The notes: a model not told the origin generated them from the sequence alone. Counted from the first letter of the stretch, positions 31,399-42,917 are shown. The stretch is DNA of 64,000 nucleotides from Confluentibacter sediminis (GCF_003258355.1 NZ_QKPO01000001.1:62001-126000); one strand, 5' to 3'. A program made the numbers and translations.

Positions 31399-32187
31399 TT
31401 ATAACATTTCTTTAAGGATATTGCAAACTGGTATAGGAAGCATTTTGTGTTTGTTGGCTGTATTGAAGCGCTTATATATGTTAAAAACATCTTTTTCTCT
31501 ACCAGAAAAGTCTTTTTCGCTCTTGCCTAAATCGTGCATTGTCATAGCCCATTCTAACTCTGGATAGGAAGCTCCAATTTGTGCTTCATCACTTCTGGTA
31601 TCTCCAAATAAGCCATCACTAGGTGCTGCTTTCATTATAGAATCAGGTACTTCTAAATACGTTCCAAGCTCATAAACTTGTGATTTTAATAAATCTGCAA
31701 TCGGACTTAAATCAACACCGCCATCGCCATATTTAGTGTAAAAACCGACCCCAAAATCTTCAACTTTATTTCCAGTTCCTGCTACTAGCAATTTGTAAAG
31801 TCCAGCATAATAATAAAGTGTAGTCATACGGAGTCGTGCTCTTGTGTTTGCTAATGCCATATCTATAGTGGCTTGATCGCCTTCAGAAAGTACTTCAGAT
31901 TTAAATGATTCAAATACAGGGGTTAAATTTACTTGGGTGTCACTTACATTACCGAATCTGCTTTTTAATTGTTTAATGTGTTCTTGGGCTCTTGTTACAT
32001 GGCTTTGTGCTTGATGTATGGGCATTTCCACACATAAAACGTTTAATCCAGTCTTTGCACATAGTGTTGAGGTTACGGCAGAATCTATACCACCAGAAAT
32101 TCCAATAACAAAACCATTGACGCTCGCTTTAGTAGCATAGTCTTTTAACCAATCTACAATATGATTTACAACTTTTTCTGTTTGCAT
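31399..32187 (-). CDS. nadE: NH3-dependent NAD+ synthetase
   Basis: NadE amidates deamido-NAD+ with ATP and ammonia in the last step of NAD synthesis. The PP-loop GFVIGISGGIDSAVTS and later GTGNKVEDFGVGFYTKYGDGG are diagnostic. No glutaminase domain is present, so it uses free ammonia. The frame is open to 32244, but ATG 32187 (MQTEKVVNHIVDWL, 262 residues) matches family length. The gene is divergent from gldB. From memory, nadE, gldB and gldC are neighbours in other flavobacteria. Confidence 0.96.
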   Translation of the reverse strand: MQTEKVVNHIVDWLKDYATKASVNGFVIGISGGIDSAVTSTLCAKTGLNVLCVEMPIHQAQSHVTRAQEHIKQLKSRFGNVSDTQVNLTPVFESFKSEVLSEGDQATIDMALANTRARLRMTTLYYYAGLYKLLVAGTGNKVEDFGVGFYTKYGDGGVDLSPIADLLKSQVYELGTYLEVPDSIMKAAPSDGLFGDTRSDEAQIGASYPELEWAMTMHDLGKSEKDFSGREKDVFNIYKRFNTANKHKMLPIPVCNILKEML

Positions 32188-32214
32188 ATTAAATGAATTT
32201 AAATTCAAGAATAG

Positions 32215-32222
32215 TACCTTTG
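32215..32222 (+). promoter_or_regulatory. Putative gldB promoter -7 box
   Basis: TACCTTTG matches TAnnTTTG, 39 bp before the gldB ATG, in the nadE-gldB divergent gap. No well-spaced -33 is visible. Confidence 0.5.
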
Positions 32223-32261
32223 TAAACAAAAATAAACCAAACACTTAATTAATAAAAATTT

Positions 32262-33242
32262 ATGCCGTTTAAGTTTTATTTAAACCGTTTATTGTATCTA
32301 TTTCTAGTCTTAATGGTTGTGATTTCCTGTAAAAAAGAAAGCCAATTAGAAAAGGATATAGCTAAAATAGGAACGGATATTCAGGTAGAACGATTTGATA
32401 AGCTATTTGCTGAGTCATCAGAAAGCGATTTGAAAAAATTGCAGATCGCATATCCATTCATGTTTTCCAAAAAATATAGCGATACGTTTTGGATTGAAAA
32501 GCTGAATGATACCTTACAAAAGCAATTGTTTTTTGAGGTTGAAAAAGCATTTCCAAACTTTGATGAAAGTGAACAAGAAATAGAATCATTATTTAACCAT
32601 CTTAAATATTATTTCCCAGCCTTTAAGGTACCAAGAGTAATTACTACAACTAGTGATGTAGATTACAGGCATAAGGTAATTGTTACAGATACAATCGATA
32701 TTATTTCTTTAGACACCTATTTAGGAAGCGATCATGAGTTTTACCAAGGCATTCAACAATATATTACTGCAGATATGAATAAAGGCCAAATTGTGGTTGA
32801 TCTTGCAGATGCTTATGCTCAGAGATATATTTATCGTCCGCAAAACAATACCCTTTTGGATGAAATGATTTATTATGGAAAACAACTGTATTTTAAAGAC
32901 ATGATGATTCCTTTTAAAACAGAAGCAGAGCGCATAGCCTACACGCAAGAACAATTAGATTGGGCAATTGCTAATGAAAGTTTAATATGGCGCTATTTTG
33001 TTGAAAGGGAATTGCTTTACAGTACAGATTCGAAATTACCAGGTAGATTTATAATTCCAGCACCATTTTCTAAATTCTATTTAGAACAAATAGATGCAGA
33101 ATCACCAGACAAATTGGGGCAATTTATAGGATGGCAAATAGTAAGGGCTTACATGGATCAGAACCATGTGTCCTTAATACATATGTTTGATGCCAGTACC
33201 GAAGAAATTTTTACAAATACTAAGTTTAAACCACGTAAATAA
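32262..33242 (+). CDS. gldB: Gliding motility lipoprotein GldB
   Basis: The 326-residue lipoprotein has a signal ending in VVISC (lipobox) and the family pattern DIQVERFDKLF, then YPFMFSKKYSDTFW and the C-terminal LGQFIGWQIVRAYMDQN. In Flavobacterium johnsoniae GldB is required for gliding and associated with T9SS function. Here it supports the view that the M43 protease and subtilase in this window are exported by T9SS. It is translationally coupled to gldC: the TAATG junction shares one base. Confidence 0.96.
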   Translation: MPFKFYLNRLLYLFLVLMVVISCKKESQLEKDIAKIGTDIQVERFDKLFAESSESDLKKLQIAYPFMFSKKYSDTFWIEKLNDTLQKQLFFEVEKAFPNFDESEQEIESLFNHLKYYFPAFKVPRVITTTSDVDYRHKVIVTDTIDIISLDTYLGSDHEFYQGIQQYITADMNKGQIVVDLADAYAQRYIYRPQNNTLLDEMIYYGKQLYFKDMMIPFKTEAERIAYTQEQLDWAIANESLIWRYFVERELLYSTDSKLPGRFIIPAPFSKFYLEQIDAESPDKLGQFIGWQIVRAYMDQNHVSLIHMFDASTEEIFTNTKFKPRK

Positions 33243-33577
33243 TGTCAAAAAAAATAACATCTAAAATAGAATTAACCGTAAGACTTGACGAGAATAGAGT
33301 TCCCGAAAAATTACATTGGACGGCTGAGGATGGGGGAATAACAAATGAAGAAGCTAAAGCAATGATGCTTTCTGTTTGGGATCCTAAAGATAAAGAAACA
33401 TTAAGAATTGATTTGTGGACCAAGGATATGCCCGTTGATGATATGAAAGTATTTTTTCATCAAACTTTGGTAGGTATGAGCGATACCTTTAATAGAGCTA
33501 CGCAAGACGAGAAAATGACAGCTACCATGAAAGATTTCTGTGATTATTTTGCGGAAAAGTTGGAGTTGAAAAAGTAA
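33242..33577 (+). CDS. gldC: Gliding motility protein GldC
   Basis: GldC is a small soluble protein (111 residues) that supports gliding together with GldB; its biochemical function is not defined. The sequence MSKKITSKIELTVRLDENRVP and the end DFCDYFAEKLELKK are typical. A decayed second copy of its 3' half lies about 900 bp downstream (34483-34691). The stop region forms a hairpin with the convergent hydrolase stop. Confidence 0.96.
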   Translation: MSKKITSKIELTVRLDENRVPEKLHWTAEDGGITNEEAKAMMLSVWDPKDKETLRIDLWTKDMPVDDMKVFFHQTLVGMSDTFNRATQDEKMTATMKDFCDYFAEKLELKK

Positions 33578-33599
33578 TCATGTTTAATGATTATTTTTC
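33570..33599. terminator. Weak bidirectional terminator between gldC and hydrolase
   Basis: AAAAAG TAATCAT, a five-base loop, then ATGATTA TTTTT form a stem that includes both convergent stop codons. The stem is AT-rich, so strength is uncertain. Confidence 0.5.
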
Positions 33600-34448
33600 A
33601 TACAAAAACATCCAATCGTATATAGTCATATTAAAAGCATCATAATCACTACTTTCTGTACCCATGCCACTACCGTCAAAAGTTCTGTTATCGCTACCGT
33701 GATCAATTCCAGGGTATATGGTTAATTTAGCTCTTGTTTTAGGATTCGCAGCATTAATAGCATTTATCATGCCGATAGATCCGTTTTTTGAAACGGTAGT
33801 ATCAATATCTCCATGAAATGCCCAAACAGCAGTATTGGTGAATTTGCTTCCAGAATTTGTATTGCCTCCTCCTGCAATAGGAACAATCGCTGCTGCATAT
33901 GATTCATCTCCATATTTGGAGATATAATTATAGCATCCAAAGGCACCAAGACTAAAGCCGGTAATATAGATTCGATTAACATTAATATTGTAATTTGCTA
34001 TTAAATAACTTATAAAACTATGTAAGTCATCTGCATTCCAGCTTCCAGATGTTAGTTGTGGAGAAGCCACAATCATAGGGAATTTTGGAGACCATTTTTT
34101 TTGATCAATTAATTTTGTGACACCTGTAATTATTACTTTTTTTAGTTCGTCGGGATTTGTTTGGCTGTTACCTACTTGTCCTGAACCATGTAGATAAACA
34201 AGTAATGGGTAATTAGGTGAATTGTTGCTGTAATTACTTGGTGTATATATATAATGTCCATAAATAGCATTTGTAGATCCAAGTATGTTTGCTTTTTGAA
34301 CACCACCTCCATCTTTTGGTAAGGACTCCAAATCATTCTGATTAGAATTGATATCTTCCCTAGAATTATTAATATCTTCATTAGAATTAGAGCAACTTAA
34401 AAGAGAAAAGTACAATATGATAAGTGTTGAATTAATCAAAGTTTTCAT
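33591..34448 (-). CDS. Alpha/beta hydrolase lipoprotein (esterase/feruloyl-esterase-like)
   Basis: A 285-residue lipoprotein (lipobox LLSC, about residue 19) followed by a Ser/Asn-rich linker and an alpha/beta hydrolase domain. The nucleophile elbow is GFSLGAFG; acid and base candidates lie in AFHGDIDTTV and YPGIDHGSDN. The domain beginning (YPLLVYLHGSGQVG) resembles carbohydrate esterases and polyhydroxyalkanoate-depolymerase-like proteins of the periplasm. The substrate is unknown. It stands alone between gldC and two gene remnants, so it may be a later arrival at this locus. Confidence 0.85.
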   Translation of the reverse strand: MKTLINSTLIILYFSLLSCSNSNEDINNSREDINSNQNDLESLPKDGGGVQKANILGSTNAIYGHYIYTPSNYSNNSPNYPLLVYLHGSGQVGNSQTNPDELKKVIITGVTKLIDQKKWSPKFPMIVASPQLTSGSWNADDLHSFISYLIANYNINVNRIYITGFSLGAFGCYNYISKYGDESYAAAIVPIAGGGNTNSGSKFTNTAVWAFHGDIDTTVSKNGSIGMINAINAANPKTRAKLTIYPGIDHGSDNRTFDGSGMGTESSDYDAFNMTIYDWMFLYEK

Positions 34449-34482
34449 AAGTGGGTTTGTTTGTTTGTTTATATAAATATAC

Positions 34483-34691
34483 GTTCTAGATATTCATTTG
34501 GATGCTGAAATAAAAAAAATGCTAGACATGCATTTAGGGCCAAAAATATTCGTGAAGATGATATGGTTTTTTTATTGAAACTTAGTCGCTAATTATTATT
34601 GGTTTAGTGAAGCAACTCTTGGTAAGAAAAAGGTTAATATGATGAAATGTTTTAGGGTTATTTTGCTGAAAATTTAAAGTTGAAAAAGTAG
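34483..34691 (+). pseudogene. Decayed duplicate of the 3' part of gldC
   Basis: Reading across small indels, this stretch aligns with gldC residues about 46-111. DAEIKKMLDMHL matches DPKDKETLRIDL, FSEATLGKKKVNMMK matches FNRATQDEKMTATMK, and YFAENLKLKK plus stop matches YFAEKLELKK plus stop. At least three short deletions break the frame and no start survives. The match is collinear over roughly 200 bp, so it is unlikely to be chance. It occupies most of the gap between the hydrolase and the broken deiminase gene. Confidence 0.65.
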
Positions 34692-34732
34692 TTGTATTTT
34701 TCAGAATTAAATTTTATTAATCGCCATTCGCA

Positions 34733-35371
34733 TTAAGGAATCATAGATTTTTTGTTTTTATTTTGTAATGGTTCTGGCAGTGTAACGCAATGTATGCCTT
34801 CGCCATTACGATTAAGAGGTAATGCATCAATTTATACTTGTTCTAAGTTAGCAAAAACATTTTTAAATATGGCTTTCACTTTATATTCATGTTCTCTAGA
34901 TGTAGCATGATTTGTATAAGATGTATTTATAATAACCCCGTTAGAGACTAGGGAATTTAAGTAAGATACCGAAGCTACTCGTTTTATTTGCTTCCCTATG
35001 GATTTTTGATCTTCAATAGCAAGTCGTTCATTTGCTCTCGCTTTATTAAATTCCATGCGTCCTGCTTTTTCTATCATAGATGGAAGCAGAATTTTTATAA
35101 TTCTGAAAGGATTAACGTTTTGATCTGGATTTTTTGATATTTCATAATTTTCATGCATCCTATTATAACTATTGATTAGATGTTTGTTTTTATTTTTTAA
35201 TCAAGCAAACCAAACGGCCTGTTGCTGTTCGAATTCTGTTGGCATGTGAAAGTCATTCGTTTTATTTTGAGAAAATAAGCTATTTGATAAAGAGATTATA
35301 AAGACTGTAAGTAAGGTGAGAGTGTGTCTGTTTAGTGTATTGGGTTCAAAAATAAATTTGTGTATAGACAT
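34733..35371 (-). pseudogene. Broken agmatine deiminase / peptidylarginine deiminase-like gene
   Basis: Read on the minus strand from ATG 35371: a signal peptide (ending NSLFSQ), then FHMPTEFEQQQAVWFA, the usual beginning of agmatine-deiminase-family enzymes. A TGA stands where the family has Trp. The same frame continues after a loss of about 200 central residues with ENYEISKNPDQNVNPFRIIK and VASVSYLNSLVSNGVIINTS. A second in-frame stop (TAA at 34832-34834) is followed by IDALPLNRNGEGIHCVT, which holds the catalytic-Cys motif, and the frame ends at 34733. Two nonsense changes and a large internal deletion make it inactive. Confidence 0.8.
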
Positions 35372-35528
35372 ATAAATTCCTATGTGCTTGGGTTGTAAGT
35401 AATTTTGCCGAAAATAGTTGAAAATTTTGCCGTGAAAAATCATTTAACAATACTTTATCTTAAATCTGTTTGTTGTTGATAACAACCGTTTAAATAACTA
35501 AAAAACTATTCGTTAATAACTGTTTTAA

Positions 35529-37202
<1,674 letters not shown>

Positions 37203-37279
37203 TTTTGGATAACTTATTGCTTAGCTATTTATCATTCCGTTTAAAACAGAAATTTTTTAAGAGATACTATTAAGAATAC

Positions 37280-39175
37280 ATGGAAGAAAAAAAATTAGAT
37301 ATTAATTCGATATTGGGTTTTGTCCTAATTTTCGGAATATTAATGTACATGCTTTGGCAAAATCAACCAACGCCAGAAGAACTTGAAGCCCAAGAAAAAG
37401 CAAAGCAAGAACAGGTTGAAGCAGAGAAAAACGCTAATAGTGTAGAGCAAACCAAAGTAACAACTACTGAAGATTTTTCTACAGGAGCCACAACAGATTC
37501 TCTTAAACTCATAGGACTGAAAAATAAATTTGGAGCTTTTGCTTATTCAGCCACCAATGTAACTGATGAAGAAACGGTTGTTGAAAGTGATTTATTGGCG
37601 TTAAAATTCAATAATAAAGGAGGTTATCTTTCTGAAGTTAAACTTAAAAAGTTTGTGGATTTCAAAGGGAAACCTATTTATTTGGTAAAAGACAATAATG
37701 CCTCTTTTAATATTCATTTTGGAACGACTGATAGCAGAATTTTAAACACTAAAGATTTATACTTTCAACCAACGGTTACTAAAAATGGTAGTAATACTAT
37801 AGTTTCCATGAAACTAAAAGTGTCTGAAAATAAATTTTTAGAGTATCGCTACGAGCTGAAAGAAGGCGATTATATGATGGATTTCAGTATTAAATCACAA
37901 GGGTTAAGTGATGTGATTAATAGCTCTCAACCAATTGATTTAGATTGGGATTTAAAAACCTATCGCCATGCCAAAAGTGTTACTTATGAAAATAGATATA
38001 CTGAGGTAGTTTATGAGTATGAAGGCGGAAAAGATAATTATCTAGGGCAACGTGAACTATCCGAAGATGTTGCGGAAGATGTAACATATATAGCTTTTAA
38101 ACAACATTTTTTTACGTCTGTTTTGTTGGCAGATACCCCTTTTAAAAGTGCTAAATTAGTATCTAAGAATCTGGTAAAAGATGAAGAGATTGATACTTTA
38201 TATACAAAATCCTTTGCTGCTAAATTGCCTTTAGAACTTTCAGGAGGTGAGATTAATAAACAAATGGATTGGTATTATGGCCCAAGTGACTATAAAATTT
38301 TAGATAAATACAATAGAAATTTAGATGAGATTGTTCCATTAGGTTGGGGTATTTTTGGTTGGATAAACAGATATGTATTTATACCATTTTTTGCGTTTTT
38401 AGGAGGTTTTTTACCTTGGGGAATTGCCATTATTGTGATGACAATTTCTATCAAGTTATTAATGTCTTTTGTACAGTATAAACAATTTTTGTCTCAAGCA
38501 AAACTAAAGATTCTTAAACCAGAATTAGATGCTTTACGTGAGAAGTACAAAGACAATAAAATGAAAGCACAACAAGAAACCTTGGCTTTACAAACCAAGG
38601 CAGGGGCGAGTCCTATGGCAGGTTGTTTACCGGCCTTAATACAGTTACCTGTGTTTTATGCCTTGTTTCAGTTTTTTCCATCGGCGTTTGATTTGCGTCA
38701 AAAAAGTTTCCTTTGGGTAGAAGATTTGTCCTCTTATGATACTATTGCAGAATTACCATTTCATGTACCATTTTATGGAGATCACGTAAGTTTGTTTCCC
38801 ATACTGGCATCTATTGCTATTTTCTTTTATATGCAATTAACCACAGGACAACAAATGGCATCACAACCAACTCAAGATGGGATGCCTGATATGGCTAAAA
38901 TGATGAAGTATATGATGTACTTTTCGCCAATTATGATGTTGTTTTTCTTTAACAATTATGCATCTGGATTGAGTTTGTATTATTTTATTTCTAACTTAAT
39001 TAGTATAGGTATTATTTTAGTAATTAAAAACTTCATTCTTGATGAAGATAAAATTCATGCACAGATTCAAGAAAATAAAAAGAAGCCTAAAAAAGAAAAC
39101 CGTTTTCAAAGAAAAATGGCTGAAATGATGGAGCAGGCAGAAAAACAAAAACAAATGCAGCAAAAGAAAAAATAA
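37280..39175 (+). CDS. yidC: Membrane protein insertase YidC
   Basis: YidC inserts and folds inner-membrane proteins alone or with SecYEG. The 631 residues show an N-terminal anchor (ILGFVLIFGILMYMLW), a large periplasmic beta-domain (about 80-350), and the conserved five-helix core (PFFAFLGGFLPWGIAIIVM; AGCLPALIQLPVFYALFQFF; MMYFSPIMMLFFFNNYASGL). The C-terminal tail is rich in Lys and Gln. A hairpin terminator follows. Confidence 0.97.
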   Translation: MEEKKLDINSILGFVLIFGILMYMLWQNQPTPEELEAQEKAKQEQVEAEKNANSVEQTKVTTTEDFSTGATTDSLKLIGLKNKFGAFAYSATNVTDEETVVESDLLALKFNNKGGYLSEVKLKKFVDFKGKPIYLVKDNNASFNIHFGTTDSRILNTKDLYFQPTVTKNGSNTIVSMKLKVSENKFLEYRYELKEGDYMMDFSIKSQGLSDVINSSQPIDLDWDLKTYRHAKSVTYENRYTEVVYEYEGGKDNYLGQRELSEDVAEDVTYIAFKQHFFTSVLLADTPFKSAKLVSKNLVKDEEIDTLYTKSFAAKLPLELSGGEINKQMDWYYGPSDYKILDKYNRNLDEIVPLGWGIFGWINRYVFIPFFAFLGGFLPWGIAIIVMTISIKLLMSFVQYKQFLSQAKLKILKPELDALREKYKDNKMKAQQETLALQTKAGASPMAGCLPALIQLPVFYALFQFFPSAFDLRQKSFLWVEDLSSYDTIAELPFHVPFYGDHVSLFPILASIAIFFYMQLTTGQQMASQPTQDGMPDMAKMMKYMMYFSPIMMLFFFNNYASGLSLYYFISNLISIGIILVIKNFILDEDKIHAQIQENKKKPKKENRFQRKMAEMMEQAEKQKQMQQKKK

Positions 39176-39209
39176 GTTTTAACAATCAATATTATAAAAT
39201 TAATTCTGT

Positions 39210-39235
39210 AAGCTGTCAAAATAATTTGGCAGCTT
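39210..39235 (+). terminator. Terminator after yidC
   Basis: The stem AAGCTGTCAAA, loop ATAA, TTTGGCAGCTT (one G-T pair) is followed by ATTTGTTAT, 34 bp after the stop. Confidence 0.7.
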
Positions 39236-39284
39236 ATTTGTTATATATAGTTTGAAATTGTTTTAAAAAATTCAATAATTTATT

Positions 39285-39941
39285 ATGAAGTACATATTAG
39301 CATGTTTATTATCAGTGTTGGTTTTTTCTGTTTCAGCCCAAAACATAAACCAATTAGATGAAAATGGTAAGCGAGATGGTATTTGGAAAAAGAATTTTGA
39401 CGGTACAAATGTTTTAAGATTTGAAGGAGCGTTTGACCATGGTAAAGAGATAGGCCTGTTCAAGTTTTATCAAAATATTAATGGAAAAGCAGTTCTAACA
39501 GCCACTAGAGAGTTTTTTAAAAATGATACAAAAGCAAGTGTTAAATTCTTTGCATCAAACGGTAAATTAATTAGTGAAGGTGAAATGAATGGTAAAATGT
39601 ATGTCGGCGAATGGAAATACTATCAAAAAGAGTCTAATAAATTACTGACTTTAGAACATTATAATGATGAGGGACATTTAACAGGAGAACGTTTAGTATA
39701 TTATAAAAATGGACAAATCTCTCAAAAAGAAAATTATAAAAATGGAAAACTAGAAGGTCTTTCTGTTTGGTATTCCGAAGACAACATTGTTATAAAAGAA
39801 TTTAGCTATAGTAATGGAGAGTTGAATGGGCCTTCAAAAATTTATGATGCTAAAGGTCAATTAATAACTGAGGGTTTTTATAAGAATGGACAGAAAGATG
39901 GCGTTTGGAAATACTATGAAAATGGCAAAATTTCAGAATAA
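39285..39941 (+). CDS. Exported MORN-repeat protein (YwqK-like)
   Basis: This 218-residue protein with a signal peptide (ending FSVSAQ) is built of MORN-like repeats: DENGKRDGIWKKNFDG, YYKNGQISQKENYKNGKLEG and FYKNGQKDGVWKYYENGK. Such proteins are often auto-labelled as YwqK-type antitoxins, but there is no toxin gene beside it and it is exported, so I do not support that label. Its role is unknown; beta-hairpin repeats suggest a surface or periplasmic binding function. Confidence 0.8.
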   Translation: MKYILACLLSVLVFSVSAQNINQLDENGKRDGIWKKNFDGTNVLRFEGAFDHGKEIGLFKFYQNINGKAVLTATREFFKNDTKASVKFFASNGKLISEGEMNGKMYVGEWKYYQKESNKLLTLEHYNDEGHLTGERLVYYKNGQISQKENYKNGKLEGLSVWYSEDNIVIKEFSYSNGELNGPSKIYDAKGQLITEGFYKNGQKDGVWKYYENGKISE

Positions 39942-40040
39942 AAAACGTCTAAATAATTAAACAGGATATAAATTTTAAGAAGTTTATTTTTGTAATGAAT
40001 GAATGTTTTTAGAGACTTTAAAAACATTGAAATTACAGTT

Positions 40041-40074
40041 TTGCAATTCGTAATCTTAAATATATGTATCTTTG
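40041..40074 (+). promoter_or_regulatory. Putative mnmA promoter
   Basis: TTG (40041-40043) and TATCTTTG (40067-40074) are 23 bases apart, with the -7 ending 18 bp before the GTG start. Confidence 0.55.
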
Positions 40075-40092
40075 TAACCTAATTTTTGTATA

Positions 40093-41280
40093 GTGAAACG
40101 TGTTATAGTTGGACTCTCTGGAGGTGTAGATTCTAGTGTTGCTGCTTATTTATTAAAGGAGCAAGGTTATGAAGTTATTGGCTTGTTTATGAAAAACTGG
40201 CATGATGATTCTGTGACCATTTCTAATGAATGCCCATGGTTAGATGATAGTAATGATGCCATGTTGGTTGCTGATAAATTAGGGATTCCTTTTCAAACTA
40301 TAGATTTGAGCGAACAATATAAAGAACGCATTGTAGATTATATGTTCAATGAATATGAGAAAGGCAGAACCCCAAACCCAGACGTGCTTTGTAATAGGGA
40401 AATCAAATTTGATGTATTTATGAAAATAGCAATGGAACTGGGAGCAGATTATGTAGCTACAGGTCATTATTGCAGAAAAGGCGTCATACAAAAAAATGGT
40501 AAAGACATCTATCAATTATTAAAAGGTGTTGATGATAATAAAGACCAATCTTATTTTTTATGTCAGTTATCACAAGAACAATTAGCAAAATCATTATTTC
40601 CTATTGGCGAATTAACCAAACCTCAAGTTCGTGAAATTGCTACAAAGTTAGATTTAGTGACTGCAGAAAAGAAAGATTCTCAAGGACTTTGCTTTATAGG
40701 GAAAGTTAAATTGCCGGATTTTTTGCAACAGCAGTTAAAACCTAAAGAAGGAGTCATTGTAGAGGTGCCAAAAGAAAATGTTATTTATAATAAAAGTATT
40801 CCTGAGTTTCATTCAAAGCAAGATGAACTTCAATATTTTACCCAAAAAATTGAATATCAACTGAATGATGGAATCATAGTAGGTAAACATCAAGGAGCTC
40901 ATTATTTCACAAAAGGACAGCGTAAAGGTTTGGCTGTTGGAGGGACTGTAGAACCTTTATTTGTTATTGAAACAAATGTAGATGATAATATAATTTATAC
41001 AGGTCAAGGAAAAGAACATCCTGGTTTATATAAAAAAGTATTATTTGTAACTAATGAAGAGTTGCATTGGATTCGTGAAGATTTAATTCTTAAAATAGAT
41101 GAAACCATGCGAGTGATGGCTAGAATTAGATATCGACAACCATTACAAAAAGCAACTCTTTATAAAGTGGATCGTGGATTATATGTTGAGTTTCAAGAGC
41201 CACAATCGGCTATAACCGAAGGACAATTTGTTGCGTGGTATTTAGATGATGAGTTAGTGGGGTCTGGAGTAATTTCGTAA
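40093..41280 (+). CDS. mnmA: tRNA-specific 2-thiouridylase
   Basis: MnmA thiolates U34 of tRNA-Lys, -Glu and -Gln using sulfur relayed to a cysteine pair. Seen here are the PP-loop [13 protein letters not shown]100 in [10 protein letters not shown] and C200 in [10 protein letters not shown], the two catalytic cysteines. The family's central and beta-barrel domains follow, ending in [17 protein letters not shown]. At 395 residues it is slightly longer than average, due to the segment at about 210-275. The start is GTG, 18 bp after the -7 box. A subtilase gene follows 26 bp later. Confidence 0.97.
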   Translation: MKRVIVGLSGGVDSSVAAYLLKEQGYEVIGLFMKNWHDDSVTISNECPWLDDSNDAMLVADKLGIPFQTIDLSEQYKERIVDYMFNEYEKGRTPNPDVLCNREIKFDVFMKIAMELGADYVATGHYCRKGVIQKNGKDIYQLLKGVDDNKDQSYFLCQLSQEQLAKSLFPIGELTKPQVREIATKLDLVTAEKKDSQGLCFIGKVKLPDFLQQQLKPKEGVIVEVPKENVIYNKSIPEFHSKQDELQYFTQKIEYQLNDGIIVGKHQGAHYFTKGQRKGLAVGGTVEPLFVIETNVDDNIIYTGQGKEHPGLYKKVLFVTNEELHWIREDLILKIDETMRVMARIRYRQPLQKATLYKVDRGLYVEFQEPQSAITEGQFVAWYLDDELVGSGVIS

Positions 41281-41306
41281 TTTGTCGAATAACTTAAAGA
41301 TAAGCA

Positions 41307-42917
41307 ATGAAAAAAGGTCTATTATTTTTGATATTGCTGTTCTTTCAGATTTTTGTTTATGCTCAACAAGATGCTTGGGTGTATTTAACTGATAAACAAA
41401 ATGTAGAGACTTCCATTGCTAATCCCATTATTATTCTTACTCAAAAAGCCATTGATAGAAAAAATAATCATAATGTCACTATTGACGAACGTGATGTGCC
41501 TGTAAACGAAAGTTACATTACACAATTAAAAAATGCTATGGGAATAACCGTTATGGCAAAATCTAAATGGTTTAATGCAGTTCATGTAAGAGGAAATAAA
41601 ATAGATATTGATGCCCTTGCTAGTTTAGGTTTTGTTACTTCCATAGATTTTGCAGATAAAAGTTTAAATACCAGCAAAAAAGTTAACCAAAAAGAATCTT
41701 CTAAATTTGAAAGTAAATTAATCGACTTCAGCTATGGTAATGCTTTTAATCAAATAAACATGATTCGTGGGGATGAGTTGCACCTTTTAGACTATACGGG
41801 AACGGGTATGACGGTTGCCGTTTTAGATGCCGGTTTCCCAAGCGTTAATACCATGGCTGCTTTCCAAAGATTAAGAAATGCTGGACATATTTTAGATGTT
41901 TATGATTTTGTAGGTAGAGATCATGATGTCTATACCAATACCACTAGTAAACATGGCACATGGGTGTTAAGCACCATGGCGGGTTATGTTGAAAATCAAT
42001 TTGTGGGAACCGCTCCTGATGCCTTTTATTATTTATTTATAACCGAAGACGATTTAAGTGAAAATCCTGTTGAAGAAAGTTATTGGGTTGAAGCGGCTGA
42101 ACGGGCAGATAGTTTAGGGGTTGATGTGATTAACACCTCTTTGGGCTATAAAGCCTACGATAATTCTAATTATAGCTATACAAATGCTAATTTAGATGGA
42201 CAAACTGCTTTTATAACTAAAGGAGCAAATATTGCTTTTGAAAAAGGTTTGTTGTTAATTAATTCAGCAGGAAATGAAGGTAATGCTGGAACTAATGCCC
42301 CTGCAGACTCCCCTAATGTATTGTCTGTAGGGGCGGTAAATCCCATGGGGACTTATGCTTCTTTCAGTTCTGTGGGAAGTGCTTTTCAACCCACACAAAA
42401 GCCCGATGTGGTGGCTCAAGGCCTAGCAAGTTATGTAGTAGATACTAATGATGTTATTGGAACATTAAATGGAACTTCTTTTAGTTCTCCCATTTTGGCG
42501 GGTGGTATTGTATGTTTATGGCAAGCTTTGCCAAATAAAACAAATGCAGAAATTATGCAGCTGGTGCGTGAATCGGCATCCCAATATAACAGCCCAGATT
42601 ATTACTTGGGTTATGGCATTCCTAATTTGCTAGCCGCATTAAATACAGGACTTTCCCTTGATGATAATAATGAGGAAAATTTAGAAGAGATTTTGTTGTT
42701 TCCAAACCCAACTTCGGGAGATATTTATTTAAAATTACCTTCACAAGAAAATGCATGGGCATTAAGTTTTTATGATATGCTAGGAAGGCAAGTCAATAAG
42801 TTTTTAATTTTAGATAATACCAATCCAATTGATGTGTCCGCTTTGGTAAAAGGTGTTTATATTTTAAAGATTGAATCGCGAAAAACTTCAAAAAATTTCA
42901 AATTTATTAAAAAGTAA
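41307..42917 (+). CDS. Secreted subtilisin-like serine protease with T9SS sorting domain
   Basis: This 536-residue S8 protease has a signal peptide ending FVYAQ and an N-terminal propeptide-like part (to about 150). The triad is D174 (VAVLDAGF), H216 (SKHGTWVLST) and S391 (NGTSFSSPILAGG), with the oxyanion Asn in INSAGNEGNAG. About 75 C-terminal residues (LFPNPTSGDIYLKLP to KNFKFIKK) form a type A T9SS signal, so the protein should be secreted or surface-attached. The stop codon overlaps the next gene's ATG by one base. Confidence 0.95.
   Translation: MKKGLLFLILLFFQIFVYAQQDAWVYLTDKQNVETSIANPIIILTQKAIDRKNNHNVTIDERDVPVNESYITQLKNAMGITVMAKSKWFNAVHVRGNKIDIDALASLGFVTSIDFADKSLNTSKKVNQKESSKFESKLIDFSYGNAFNQINMIRGDELHLLDYTGTGMTVAVLDAGFPSVNTMAAFQRLRNAGHILDVYDFVGRDHDVYTNTTSKHGTWVLSTMAGYVENQFVGTAPDAFYYLFITEDDLSENPVEESYWVEAAERADSLGVDVINTSLGYKAYDNSNYSYTNANLDGQTAFITKGANIAFEKGLLLINSAGNEGNAGTNAPADSPNVLSVGAVNPMGTYASFSSVGSAFQPTQKPDVVAQGLASYVVDTNDVIGTLNGTSFSSPILAGGIVCLWQALPNKTNAEIMQLVRESASQYNSPDYYLGYGIPNLLAALNTGLSLDDNNEENLEEILLFPNPTSGDIYLKLPSQENAWALSFYDMLGRQVNKFLILDNTNPIDVSALVKGVYILKIESRKTSKNFKFIKK

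Noticed and set aside
34832-35158. Independent small hypothetical gene
   Set aside because: It matches the C-terminal part of agmatine-deiminase-family proteins and is in frame with the N-terminal fragment upstream, so it is part of one pseudogene.
39285-39941. YwqK-type antitoxin of a toxin-antitoxin system
   Set aside because: The protein is exported and has no adjacent toxin gene. The MORN repeats alone do not support an antitoxin role.
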